Assembly (NCBI GenBank): GCA_002705055.1
Contig: PAHY01000003.1
Coordinates: 1 to 64,000, forward strand
Direction of reading: 5' to 3'
Source of the DNA: Planctomycetota bacterium
GTDB lineage: Bacteria; Planctomycetota; UBA1135
DNA: 64,000 nucleotides
Position numbers and translations under genes: made by a program. The first letter of the stretch is position 1; each line of letters begins with the position of its first letter. The notes below the pieces were generated by a model. The model saw only the letters and a list, made by a program, of their open reading frames with translations. It was not told the DNA's origin and ran no database searches. Below, piece by piece: positions 50,379 to 58,572 of the stretch.

Positions 50379-51163
50379 GCGACGAACCTCCGGCGCAGGG
50401 CGCTGCTCCAGGCCTCGAGCAGAATCACGAGAATGACCAGCAGGTAGAGCCAGGTCCAGACCTCGTGGAAGTGCAGGTTCTCGAAGGAGAGGCGCAGGTA
50501 GTAGCCGATCGTCGGATAGCCGAAGAAACCCAGCACGGCCGCGCTGCGCAAGGCGCATTCAAAGCGATAGAAGGCGTACGCTGCCATATCCGGGGCGGCG
50601 CGCGGCAGCAGACCCGCAAAGAAGGCCTGCATCCTGGTGCCGCCCGCGAGGTGCAGCGCCCGATAGGGGCTCTGCGGAGCCTCGTCGAGCATCTCGCTGA
50701 AGATCTTGGCGAGGGTCCCGGCGTAGGGAATCGTTAAGGCCAGCACCGCGCCTGCGGTGTTCAGGCCGACCGCCGCCAGAAAGACCACCGCCCAGAGCAG
50801 CTCATGCACCGAACGCATGAGGGCGATCAGGACTCGAGACGGAACACGCAGCCAGGTCGGGGCGAGCGAGGAAGCCATGAGCCCGAGCGGCGAGCCGATC
50901 AGCAGCGACAGCCCCAGCGCCGCCGCGGCAAAGACGATGGTGCGCCAGGCGGCATCAAGGAGCTGGTCCGTGAAGGGCAGCCAATCGCGCGGCACGTTGG
51001 GAGTCTCGTAGTCGAGCGCCGGCTGCCAGGCCGCCGACATGAACTCGCCGAGGATCTCCCAGCCTCCGCTCGTCGGCAGCAGCCCTCCCCAGTGAAGGTC
51101 CAGCGCCAGAAAGGCGAGCATGCCCACCAGGAGCATGGCCAGGAGGACGAGGCCCTGCCTCAT
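50375..51163 (-). CDS. ABC transporter permease, PhnE family (first permease)
   Basis: 262 residues. Membrane segments include LVLLAMLLVGMLAFLAL, TIVFAAAALGLSLLIGSPLGLMAS, ELLWAVVFLAAVGLNTAGAVLAL and VWTWLYLLVILVILLEA. A coupling-helix loop (ALHLAGGTRMQAFFAGLLPRA) fits the EAA motif. Its start overlaps the ATPase stop (ATGA) and its stop overlaps the second permease, so the three are strictly coupled. Paralogous to the second permease. Confidence 0.88.
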   Translation of the reverse strand: MRQGLVLLAMLLVGMLAFLALDLHWGGLLPTSGGWEILGEFMSAAWQPALDYETPNVPRDWLPFTDQLLDAAWRTIVFAAAALGLSLLIGSPLGLMASSLAPTWLRVPSRVLIALMRSVHELLWAVVFLAAVGLNTAGAVLALTIPYAGTLAKIFSEMLDEAPQSPYRALHLAGGTRMQAFFAGLLPRAAPDMAAYAFYRFECALRSAAVLGFFGYPTIGYYLRLSFENLHFHEVWTWLYLLVILVILLEAWSSALRRRFVA

Positions 51164-51927
51164 GTCTGGGGCAAGGCGTAGAGAGCGTCGAGCTGCTCGT
51201 CCTGCAGCTCGGCCGAGGGCAGATCGAAGACCAGGTGCCCCTCGCGCAGCCCGACGATGCGGGCAAAGAGATCCCGTGCCAGGTCGGCATCGTGCAGGCT
51301 GACGACCAGGGGCAGGCCGCGCTCGGCCGCCACCTCATGCATCAGTTCGAGCAGCGCGCGGGCGCGGGCCGGATCCACCGACGAGACGGGTTCATCCGCC
51401 AGCAGCACCCGCGGGTGCTGAAAGAGCGCGCGGGCCAGGGCCACCCGTTGCTGCTGCCCGCCCGACAGGGTGTCGACGCGCTGGAACAGCTTGTCGCCCA
51501 TGCCGAGACGGTCGAGAAGAGTGAGGACCTCCTCCTGCAAAGCCGTACTGGGTCGGACCAGATCCCGCAGCGCTCCCCAGAAGCCACGCCGAGCGAAGCC
51601 TCCGGAGGCGACGTTCTGAATCACCCGCAGATTCGGGACCAGCGCATAGTCCTGGTGGACAAAGCCCACTTCAGATCGCAGCGCGCGCAGCCCGGCCCGA
51701 CTGGAGGCGGCCGCCGCGAAGCTGCGCCCGTCGATGCGCACCTCGCCCTGATCGGGGAAGAGAGCCCCGCCGAGCAGGCGCAACAGCGTGGTCTTGCCGG
51801 CCCCGCTGGGCCCGACAAAGGCAACCGACTGACCGGCTTCGATCTGCAGCGAAACCCCATGCAAGACCGGATTCCCCCCGAGTGCCACGGACACTCGGTC
51901 GACTTCGAAGCGTGCGGAGGCCGCCAT
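51160..51927 (-). CDS. ABC transporter ATPase, PhnC family
   Basis: 255 residues. Walker A is GPSGAGKTTLLRLLGG, the Q-loop lies in FVHQDYALVPNLRV, the signature is LSGGQQQRVALARALF and Walker B is RVLLADEPVSSVDP; the switch His is in VVSLHDADLARD. It powers the two PhnE-type permeases. It starts 50 nt after the binding-protein gene, and a GC-rich hairpin sits in that gap. Confidence 0.92.
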   Translation of the reverse strand: MAASARFEVDRVSVALGGNPVLHGVSLQIEAGQSVAFVGPSGAGKTTLLRLLGGALFPDQGEVRIDGRSFAAAASSRAGLRALRSEVGFVHQDYALVPNLRVIQNVASGGFARRGFWGALRDLVRPSTALQEEVLTLLDRLGMGDKLFQRVDTLSGGQQQRVALARALFQHPRVLLADEPVSSVDPARARALLELMHEVAAERGLPLVVSLHDADLARDLFARIVGLREGHLVFDLPSAELQDEQLDALYALPQT

Positions 51928-51934
51928 TCAAGAA

Positions 51935-51962
51935 GGCGCCGCCGGCAACAGCCGACGGCGCC
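51935..51962 (-). promoter_or_regulatory. Intergenic stem-loop between binding-protein and ATPase genes
   Basis: GGCGCCGCCGGC and GCCGACGGCGCC pair over 12 positions with one mismatch and a 4-nt loop. Such hairpins after a binding-protein gene commonly stabilise its mRNA or partly stop transcription, so that the binding protein is made in excess. No T-run follows. Confidence 0.55.
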
Positions 51963-51976
51963 CATTCTTGATCGAT

Positions 51977-52861
51977 CTAGTCGAGGAAGCCGAGCTCGGT
52001 GGCCAGCTCGACCACGGGCTCGAAGTCGCTGTTCTGCGCAGCGATCAGACCTTCTGAGCGATTGACGGCATCGAGCAGCTCGGGGGCGGACATCTCGATG
52101 AGGGCCTTCTGCAGCCGCTCCATGGTGCCAGCGCCGAACATTTCGTTGACTGCCGGGTGGGCGGTCCAGTTGTAGTCCGGGTAGGTCGGGGTGGTCCAGA
52201 CGATGCGGCAGACCTCGGGGTCAATTTCGCCTTCTTTGACGAGGCGATCGTAGGCCTTGTAGCTGAGCACCCCGGCGTCGAAGGTGCCCGCCTGCACGAG
52301 CATGGCCGTTTGATCGTGGCCGCCCGAATGCTGCATGGGGCTGCCGAAGAAATCTGCGGGCGACTTGCCGGTGGCCTGACGGATGAAGTGCTCCGGCATC
52401 AGGCGACCCGAGGTGGAACGCTCGGAGCCAAAGGTGAACTTCTTGTCGGCGATGGCCATGGGGAAGTCCTCGCCCGGCTCGATGCCCGAATCCTTGTGCG
52501 CGATGAAGTAGCTCTTGTAGGCCGGATCGACCTTGCCCTGCGCGATGGCGTTGGCGCCTTCGACGGCAGCGCGTGCCTGCACACCGGTGAGACCGCCGAA
52601 CCAGGCCAGCTGAATGTCGCCGTTCTTGAATGCCTGCACCGAAGCGCCGTAGCTGCTGGATGGGACGTACTGCACCTCGATACCGAGCTGCTCCGAGAGA
52701 TAGTCTGCGACCTTGTCGAACTTCTGCTGAAGCTCGGTCGAGTTTTCGTCGGGGATGGCAGAGAAACGCAGCACCTGGCTGCTGGATGCCTCGGTTGCCG
52801 TGTCGCCGCAGGCGGTCGCCGCGAGCAGTGGCAGGATGAGGAGAGGGCATGGGATGCGCAT
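51977..52861 (-). CDS. ABC transporter substrate-binding lipoprotein, PhnD-like, putative selenate (oxyanion) binding
   Basis: 294 residues; lipobox LLAATAC gives C18. The mature part opens LRFSAIPDENSTELQQKFDKVADYLSEQLGIEVQYVP and continues AFKNGDIQLAWFGGLTGVQAR, GSERSTSGRLMPEHFIR, HDQTAMLVQAGTFDAGVL and VWTTPTYPDYNWTAHP. This belongs to the PhnD-type oxyanion-binding family. As I recall it, the FSAIPDEN and WFGGLTGVQAR wording is that of the subfamily labelled putative selenate ABC transporter. Phosphonate, phosphate or phosphite remain possible. No C-P lyase or phn genes are nearby, whereas two candidate selenoproteins lie about 30 kb away, which favours selenium. Confidence 0.8.
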   Translation of the reverse strand: MRIPCPLLILPLLAATACGDTATEASSSQVLRFSAIPDENSTELQQKFDKVADYLSEQLGIEVQYVPSSSYGASVQAFKNGDIQLAWFGGLTGVQARAAVEGANAIAQGKVDPAYKSYFIAHKDSGIEPGEDFPMAIADKKFTFGSERSTSGRLMPEHFIRQATGKSPADFFGSPMQHSGGHDQTAMLVQAGTFDAGVLSYKAYDRLVKEGEIDPEVCRIVWTTPTYPDYNWTAHPAVNEMFGAGTMERLQKALIEMSAPELLDAVNRSEGLIAAQNSDFEPVVELATELGFLD

Positions 52862-52873
52862 CGGCGCAGGATA

Positions 52874-53698
52874 TCAGTCGCCCAGAATGCGGCTGGCCGA
52901 GCGGCCCTGCATTCCAGCCCGGACCGCCGCCAACAAATCTGTCACACGGGGGTGGTGGGCGAGAATCGCCCGCGCCTTGCTGCCGCGGATGATGGATCGG
53001 ACCCAGGCCGGGTGGCTGGCGTAGGCCGGCGCCCCACCCAACATCCAGGAAAAGAGCCGGACGGCCTCCACGAGGTCGTTTTCCTGGAGGGCGACCCGGG
53101 CACCCACCTGGGGCATGGGGTCGATGAAGTGGGCCCGCTGCCCCCGCCCACAGCGGGCGAGCAGGACATTGCCTTCGTGAAGATCGCCGTGGTAGGCACC
53201 ACGACCATGCAGCCGGACCAGCTCGCGCAGGATGGCCTGGAAGGCCTTGGCCGCCTCGCGGAGCGGCAGCCGACCGCTGGGCCGCCGGGCCAGGATGGCG
53301 TGCAGGCTTTCGCCCGGCTGATACGGGAGCAGGACGGCCTGCCAGGCATCCTGCCGATGGACCAACTGGATCGACACCGAACTGGAACCCGTCGAAGCCT
53401 GGACCCGGCGCAGGTGCCGCAGACGCTGCTGAAGATCCGAGCGCGAAGCGAAGGCGCGTTGCCGAAACAGCTTGAGCACGCAGGCGCGCCGCGCGGGATC
53501 GCGGACCCGGTACACCGCCCCTTCCCAGCCGGAACCCAGACAGGACTCGACCCGAAATGCGCCCACACGCCCCCCCGGAAGAAACCGGGGCAGGCTGCCG
53601 GGAGGCCGCGCACGCCTTGCGGCCAGCGCCTGAGTCGACACAGAGACTCGCTTCACACTCGGTAGACGTGTCGCCACGCCAGAGGTGACATGCGTCAA
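52874..53698 (-). CDS. Protein-kinase-like protein (small, RIO/Kdo-kinase-like)
   Basis: 274 residues. It shows a Gly-rich loop SCLGSGWEGAVYRV, ACVLKLF with the ATP-binding lysine, a hinge-like VLLPYQPGESL and a catalytic loop GAYHGDLHEGNVLLA, followed by HFIDPMPQ in place of DFG. The HGDLHxxN loop with altered DFG (IDP) resembles the small kinases of the LPS/Kdo and aminoglycoside class. It overlaps the MazG-like gene by 4 nt, and the binding-protein gene begins 12 nt beyond its stop on the same strand. Substrate is unknown. Confidence 0.7.
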   Translation of the reverse strand: MTHVTSGVATRLPSVKRVSVSTQALAARRARPPGSLPRFLPGGRVGAFRVESCLGSGWEGAVYRVRDPARRACVLKLFRQRAFASRSDLQQRLRHLRRVQASTGSSSVSIQLVHRQDAWQAVLLPYQPGESLHAILARRPSGRLPLREAAKAFQAILRELVRLHGRGAYHGDLHEGNVLLARCGRGQRAHFIDPMPQVGARVALQENDLVEAVRLFSWMLGGAPAYASHPAWVRSIIRGSKARAILAHHPRVTDLLAAVRAGMQGRSASRILGD

Positions 53699-54054
53699 TT
53701 CAGCTGATCATATTTCCGCGCCGATCCGCGCGCCTTCTCGACCGGGTACTTCGCCGCGTTTTTCTTCAGCTTGGCCCGGACCGCGGCCGCCAGATCCACC
53801 CCGGCCGCCTGCGCCAGATAGAGCAGGAAGGTCTGCACATCGGCCAGCTCATCCTGCAGCCTGTCACGGAACTCGGCCTGCTCGAAGTCCTCGGCCGTCT
53901 GCTCCGACGCGCGCCAAAGGAAGAGCTCCGCCAGCTCCGCGGCCTCGACCTGCAGCCCCAGCACCAGGTCCTTCGGGGTATGAAACTGCTCCCAGTCGCG
54001 CTCGTCGCGGAAGCGCACCACCAGTTCCTGCAGCTCCTGAAGGGTGTCGGCCAT
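53695..54054 (-). CDS. MazG-like nucleotide pyrophosphohydrolase (dCTPase type)
   Basis: 119 residues. Motifs are FRDERDWEQFHTPKDLVLGLQVEAAELAELFLW, giving the EAAEL metal site, then QDELADVQTFLLYLAQAAGVD with the second ExxD. The RDERDW..FHTPK start is typical of the dCTP-pyrophosphatase-like group (iMazG/XTP3-TPA). It cleaves nucleoside triphosphates, perhaps modified dCTP. Overlaps the kinase-like gene by 4 nt. It is a second, unrelated copy type compared with the one at 33083. Confidence 0.85.
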   Translation of the reverse strand: MADTLQELQELVVRFRDERDWEQFHTPKDLVLGLQVEAAELAELFLWRASEQTAEDFEQAEFRDRLQDELADVQTFLLYLAQAAGVDLAAAVRAKLKKNAAKYPVEKARGSARKYDQLN

Positions 54055-54082
54055 GCCCGATCCTACCCCGGCCCCGGCACCC

Positions 54083-55486
54083 CTACGCCAGCAGGGGTCG
54101 CACCACCTCGCCGTGCACGTCGGTCAGCCGGAAGCGGCGCCCCTGGTACTTCCAGGTCAGCCGCTCATGGTCGATGCCGAGCAGGTGCAGCAGCGTCGCG
54201 TTGAGATCGTGCACGTGCACCGGGTTCGCGGTGATGTTGTAGCCGAAGGGGTCGGTCTCGCCGTAAATCGTGCCTGGCCGGACGCCCCCACCTGCCATCC
54301 ACATCGAGAAGCAGCGCGGGTGGTGATCGCGGCCGTAGTTGTTGGCCGTCAGCTTGCCCTGCGAGTAGTTGGTGCGGCCAAACTCGCCGCCCCACACCAC
54401 CAGCGTGTCGTCCAGCATCCCGCGGCGCTCGAGGTCCTGGACCAGCGCCGCCGAGGCCTGGTCCGTTTCGCGGCACTGGGTACGGATGCCGCCCGGCAGG
54501 CCGCCGTGCTGATCCCAGCCCTGGTGAAAGAGCTGCACAAAGCGCACCCCGCGCTCGAGCAGCCGGCGCGCCATCAGCGCATTGGCGGCGTAGGTACCCG
54601 GCTTGCGCGCGTCCTCGCCGTAGAGGGCGAAGGTCTCCTCCGGCTCGTCCGACAGATCGGCCACCTCGGGCACGCTCTCCTGCATACGGAAAGCCAGCTC
54701 CTGCTGGGCCTGGATGGACTCGGCATCGGCCGCGCCACCTTGCAGGGCGGCCTGCGCATCGAGCATCCGGCGGCGGCGTGCGCGGTCGATCCCGGGGACG
54801 TTCTCCAGGTAGAGCACCGGGTCGGTCCCGGCCCGCAGCTGCACACCCTGATAGCGCGCGGGCAGGAAGCCCGCCCCCCAGAGACGCGCGTACAGCGGCT
54901 GCCCGCCTTTGCCCTGCGTGACCAGCACGATGAAGCTCGGCAGGTCCTGAGTCATCGAGCCCAGCGCGTAAGCGAGCCAGGCCCCCATCGACGGCCGGCC
55001 CGCGATCTGCGAACCCGTCAGAAAGAAGGTGATCGCCGGGTCATGGTTGATCGCCTCGGTGTACATCGAACGAACGATGCACAGCTTGTCGACGATCTTG
55101 GCAGTGTGCGGCAGCAGCTCGCTGACCCAGGCCCCCGACTCGCCGTGCTGGGCGAACGAGAACTGCGCGCCGGCCAGCGGCAGCGAGGTCTGGTTGCCCG
55201 ACATGCCGGTGAGCCGTTGCCCCTGCCGCACCGAATCGGGGAGCTGCTCGCCGTTGCGCTCGTTGAGCAGCGGCTTGTAATCGAAGGTCTCCAGTTGCGA
55301 GGGCCCGCCGGACTGGAACAGGTAAATCACCCGCTTGGCCTTGGCCGCATGGTGGAGGCCCGGCGCCGCCCCGCCGAGCAGCTTGGCCAGCGGCGTCGCG
55401 CCTGGAGCCAGCGCGGGCACCAGCAGCGAGCCCCCCAGGGTCTGACGCAGGAAGGCTCGGCGATCGAGGGAACGCGGCGGAATCAT
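54083..55486 (-). CDS. Tat-exported DUF1501 protein
   Basis: 467 residues. A twin-arginine signal ([20 protein letters not shown]) precedes the DUF1501 domain: [81 protein letters not shown] and [18 protein letters not shown]. The fold is alkaline-phosphatase-like. It follows the large PSCyt gene with an ATGA overlap. Such pairs are a hallmark of planctomycetes, where they are expanded in number. The substrate is unknown, though polysaccharide breakdown has been proposed for the family. Confidence 0.92.
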   Translation of the reverse strand: MIPPRSLDRRAFLRQTLGGSLLVPALAPGATPLAKLLGGAAPGLHHAAKAKRVIYLFQSGGPSQLETFDYKPLLNERNGEQLPDSVRQGQRLTGMSGNQTSLPLAGAQFSFAQHGESGAWVSELLPHTAKIVDKLCIVRSMYTEAINHDPAITFFLTGSQIAGRPSMGAWLAYALGSMTQDLPSFIVLVTQGKGGQPLYARLWGAGFLPARYQGVQLRAGTDPVLYLENVPGIDRARRRRMLDAQAALQGGAADAESIQAQQELAFRMQESVPEVADLSDEPEETFALYGEDARKPGTYAANALMARRLLERGVRFVQLFHQGWDQHGGLPGGIRTQCRETDQASAALVQDLERRGMLDDTLVVWGGEFGRTNYSQGKLTANNYGRDHHPRCFSMWMAGGGVRPGTIYGETDPFGYNITANPVHVHDLNATLLHLLGIDHERLTWKYQGRRFRLTDVHGEVVRPLLA

Positions 55487-58400
55487 GGCAGCATCAGGGA
55501 GAGCGGAGAGGAGAGGATGGTCGAGCAGACGACCGTCATCGCGGCGAGCTCGGCCGGGTCGAGGTCTTCCGGCACCGGCGTCTCGCCGACTGCGAGCAGC
55601 GCCAGCGCCTGTTCCGGGTCGGCCTGGAAGGCCTCTCGTTCCGCGGCGAGCAGCGGCGCCAGCTGTGCCAGCGGATGCTGCGCGCCCAAGCCCAGCTCGA
55701 CGCCGAGCTGATCCAGGCTGAGCGATTCGCGCAGGACGCGGCTGGCCAGGACGCGCGCGGCCTCGACCAGCTGCGGGTCGTTCCAGCTGACCAGCACCTG
55801 GAGCGGGGTCTGCGTTTCCTGGCGCTTGACCACGCAGACGTCGCGCTTGGCGGCATCGAAGATCATCATCGCCGGTGGCGGCGACGTGCGCTTCCAGAAG
55901 GTGTAGAGGCTGCGGCGGTAGAGGCCTTCGCCCTTGCTCGGGCGGTAGACCTGGCCGGACTTCTCCTGCCAGAGCCCGGCGGGCTGATAAGGCTTCACGC
56001 TGGGGCCGCCCAGCTTGCGCACCAGCAGGCCGGCATGGGCCAGCGCGCCGTCGCGGACCATCTCGGCAGTCAGCCGGCGTTCGGGGTAATAGGACCAGAA
56101 GCGCGACTCGGGGTCGAGCTCGCGGCGCGGGTCTCCGGCATCCGCGCGCGCCTGCGCGAAGGTGCGGGTCAGCACCAGGCGGCGCACCATCGCCTTGCGA
56201 TCCCAGCCCGAACGGATGAAGTCATGCGCCAGACGATCGAGCAGCTCGGGGTGCGTCGGCAGTTCGCCCTGACTGCCCCAGTTCTCGGGGGTGCGCATGA
56301 GGCCCTTGCCGAAGACGGAGCGCCAGAGTCGGTCGACCTCGACGCGCGCGGTCAGCGGGTGCGAGGGATGGAGCAGCCACTCCGCGAGCTCGAGCCGGTC
56401 CTTGGGCTGCTCGGCCTCGCCCAGCAGCACCGCGGGGACGGCGCGGCCGACTTCCTCCTTGGGCGCGTCGTACAGGCCGCGGTCCAGCAAGCGCGCGGCG
56501 CGCGGCCGCGCCCGCTCGCGCATGATCATCAGCTGCGGAATCTGATCGCGCAGTTCATCGCGCTTGCGGCGGGCTTCGCGCAGGTCGGCGCGCGCGACGT
56601 CGACGGCCGGATCCCAGCTGGGGCCGGGCCAGCCAGAGATGAAGCGGACCTCATCGAGCACGCCCTGGCTGAAGCCGCGGTCACGGAAGCGCGCGCCGAA
56701 GCTGGGGTCGCCGGGGCCGCCGCCGGTGATCGTGCGAGTCAGGGAGTCTTGCCCGACTCGGACCCGCGCCGGCTCGCCGTTGACCGACAGCACCATGCCG
56801 TAGGCGCTGGACGAGCCGTCGTAAGCCAGCTGCACCTCGACCCATTCACCAATCGGCAGCGGGTCCAGCGACCGCACCATCGCCATATCGCCCGGCCAGA
56901 AGTGAACGAGCGCGGCGGTCAGGCGGCCGTCCTCGATCAGCAGCTGCCAGCCCTGGCTGGCGGCGTCGTGCCAGGCGCGCGAACGGTGAAGCAGCACCGC
57001 GCGCTCGATCGGCCCGTCAAGCTTCAGCCACATGCTGACCGTGAAGGGGTCCGAACGGCGCCAGGCCCCCACCCCGCTGAAACGGATGCCTTCGTCGCCA
57101 TTCAGGCGGATGCCGGTACCGCGCACGCCGTCGACCTTTTCGAAGGCACCCTCCATGCGCGCGGCGACGTTCTCGGCGCCGACTCCGGGCGAGACGCGGT
57201 CTTCGCTCCAGGTGTCGAAATCGAACAGCACTTCGACGTCGTCATCGGGCACCGCTTGCGCCAGATTGCGGCGCGCCTGCAGCGCCTCGAGCAGCTCGGC
57301 TTCGGCCGCCGCGACTGCGGCTTCGGCATCGGCCAGCGCGACCGACTGCTGTTCGTTGGGCAGCGCCATCGCGGGAGTCGGCGTGGCGTTGGTGAAGTGC
57401 GAATACAGCCCGCTCTCTTCGATGTCATCGAAGTAGTCGCTGAGCTGGTAGTACTCGCGCTGGGAGATCGGGTCGTAGCGGTGGTCGTGGCAGCGCGCGC
57501 ACTCGAAGGTCAGGCCCAGGAACGCGGTGCCCATGGTGTGCACCCGATCGCTGACGTACTCGACCCGGAACTCCTCTTCGACCGAACCGCCCTCGTTGGT
57601 CTGCCGGTGCAGCCGCTGGAAGGCGGTCGCGATCAGCTGCTCACGCGTCGGCTCTGGCAGCAGGTCGCCGGCCAGCTGCCAGCGCACGAAGTCGTCGTAG
57701 GGAAGGTTGTCGTTGTAAGCCTGAATGACCCAGTCGCGATACGGCCAGACGCGCCGCTCGCGGTCGTTCTGGTAGCCGTAGGTATCCGCGTAGCGCGCGA
57801 TGTCCATCCATTGCGCCGCGAAGTGCTCGCCGAAGTGCGGCGAGGCGAGCAACTGGTCCACCACCTGCTCACGCGTGAGCTGGGCGGGGAAAGAGGCGAT
57901 CAATTCGGGGGTCGGCGGCAGGCCGGTGAGAACCAGGCTGACGCGGCGCAGCCAGTCGGCGTCGCTTGCCAGCGGACTGGGCTCGATGCTCCGCTCGCCG
58001 AGACGCGCCAGGACAAATGCATCGACGACCTGGGACTCGCGATACCAGGGCTCGGTGGAAAAATCGGGGGTCCGCTGCTCGCGCGGGTCGGCGAGCGCGG
58101 ATGGCGGCGGAGGAGGCGGAACAGGACTGGGATGCGGGGCCTGGAAGGCCCAGTGCGGCGTGTACTCCGCGCCCTGCTTGATCCACGCGCGCAGGGTCGC
58201 GCGCTCTTCGTCGGTCAGGCTGAGGCCGGAATCCGCCGGCGGCATCTGCTCGCGGTGGTCCTCGGTCGCGATGCGATAGATCAGCTCGGAAGCGTCAAGA
58301 TCGCCGGGGACGATCGCCGCGTAGCCACCCAGATCGGCCAGCGCGCCCTCGCGCAGATCGAGCCGCAGATCGGCCTCGCGCGCGGCGGCGTCCGGGCCAT

Positions 58401-58515
58401 GGCAGGCGAAACACTTGTCGGAAAGGATTGGCCGCACGTCACGCTGAAAGTCCACCGCCTGCTCTGGCTGCTGCCAGGCGAGGGCGAGGGCGATCGCTCC
58501 GACGATCCAGCTCAT
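55483..58515 (-). CDS. PSD1/cytochrome-c-type planctomycete protein (PSCyt1-DUF1549-DUF1553)
   Basis: 1010 residues. Signal peptide [14 protein letters not shown]. PSCyt1 domain with the haem motif CFACH in [17 protein letters not shown] (near residue 35). DUF1549 (about 150-360) includes [22 protein letters not shown] and [15 protein letters not shown], a second haem-like CxxCH. A concanavalin/LamG-like module (about 430-600, [20 protein letters not shown]) interrupts the pair, then DUF1553 (about 700-960) with [22 protein letters not shown] and [16 protein letters not shown]. Exported and membrane-associated by family. It is the lead gene of the DUF1501 operon. Confidence 0.93.
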   Translation of the reverse strand: MSWIVGAIALALAWQQPEQAVDFQRDVRPILSDKCFACHGPDAAAREADLRLDLREGALADLGGYAAIVPGDLDASELIYRIATEDHREQMPPADSGLSLTDEERATLRAWIKQGAEYTPHWAFQAPHPSPVPPPPPPSALADPREQRTPDFSTEPWYRESQVVDAFVLARLGERSIEPSPLASDADWLRRVSLVLTGLPPTPELIASFPAQLTREQVVDQLLASPHFGEHFAAQWMDIARYADTYGYQNDRERRVWPYRDWVIQAYNDNLPYDDFVRWQLAGDLLPEPTREQLIATAFQRLHRQTNEGGSVEEEFRVEYVSDRVHTMGTAFLGLTFECARCHDHRYDPISQREYYQLSDYFDDIEESGLYSHFTNATPTPAMALPNEQQSVALADAEAAVAAAEAELLEALQARRNLAQAVPDDDVEVLFDFDTWSEDRVSPGVGAENVAARMEGAFEKVDGVRGTGIRLNGDEGIRFSGVGAWRRSDPFTVSMWLKLDGPIERAVLLHRSRAWHDAASQGWQLLIEDGRLTAALVHFWPGDMAMVRSLDPLPIGEWVEVQLAYDGSSSAYGMVLSVNGEPARVRVGQDSLTRTITGGGPGDPSFGARFRDRGFSQGVLDEVRFISGWPGPSWDPAVDVARADLREARRKRDELRDQIPQLMIMRERARPRAARLLDRGLYDAPKEEVGRAVPAVLLGEAEQPKDRLELAEWLLHPSHPLTARVEVDRLWRSVFGKGLMRTPENWGSQGELPTHPELLDRLAHDFIRSGWDRKAMVRRLVLTRTFAQARADAGDPRRELDPESRFWSYYPERRLTAEMVRDGALAHAGLLVRKLGGPSVKPYQPAGLWQEKSGQVYRPSKGEGLYRRSLYTFWKRTSPPPAMMIFDAAKRDVCVVKRQETQTPLQVLVSWNDPQLVEAARVLASRVLRESLSLDQLGVELGLGAQHPLAQLAPLLAAEREAFQADPEQALALLAVGETPVPEDLDPAELAAMTVVCSTILSSPLSLMLP

Positions 58516-58572
58516 GACTTCATTCTAGGCAGAGTTTGTGACGCGCTGCGAACTCCCGACTAGGCTTCCTTC

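Noticed and set aside
49452-52861. Phosphonate utilisation operon
   Set aside because: No C-P lyase, phosphonatase or phosphite dehydrogenase gene is near. The binding protein looks closer to the putative selenate subfamily, so I kept the substrate open and did not call it phosphonate.
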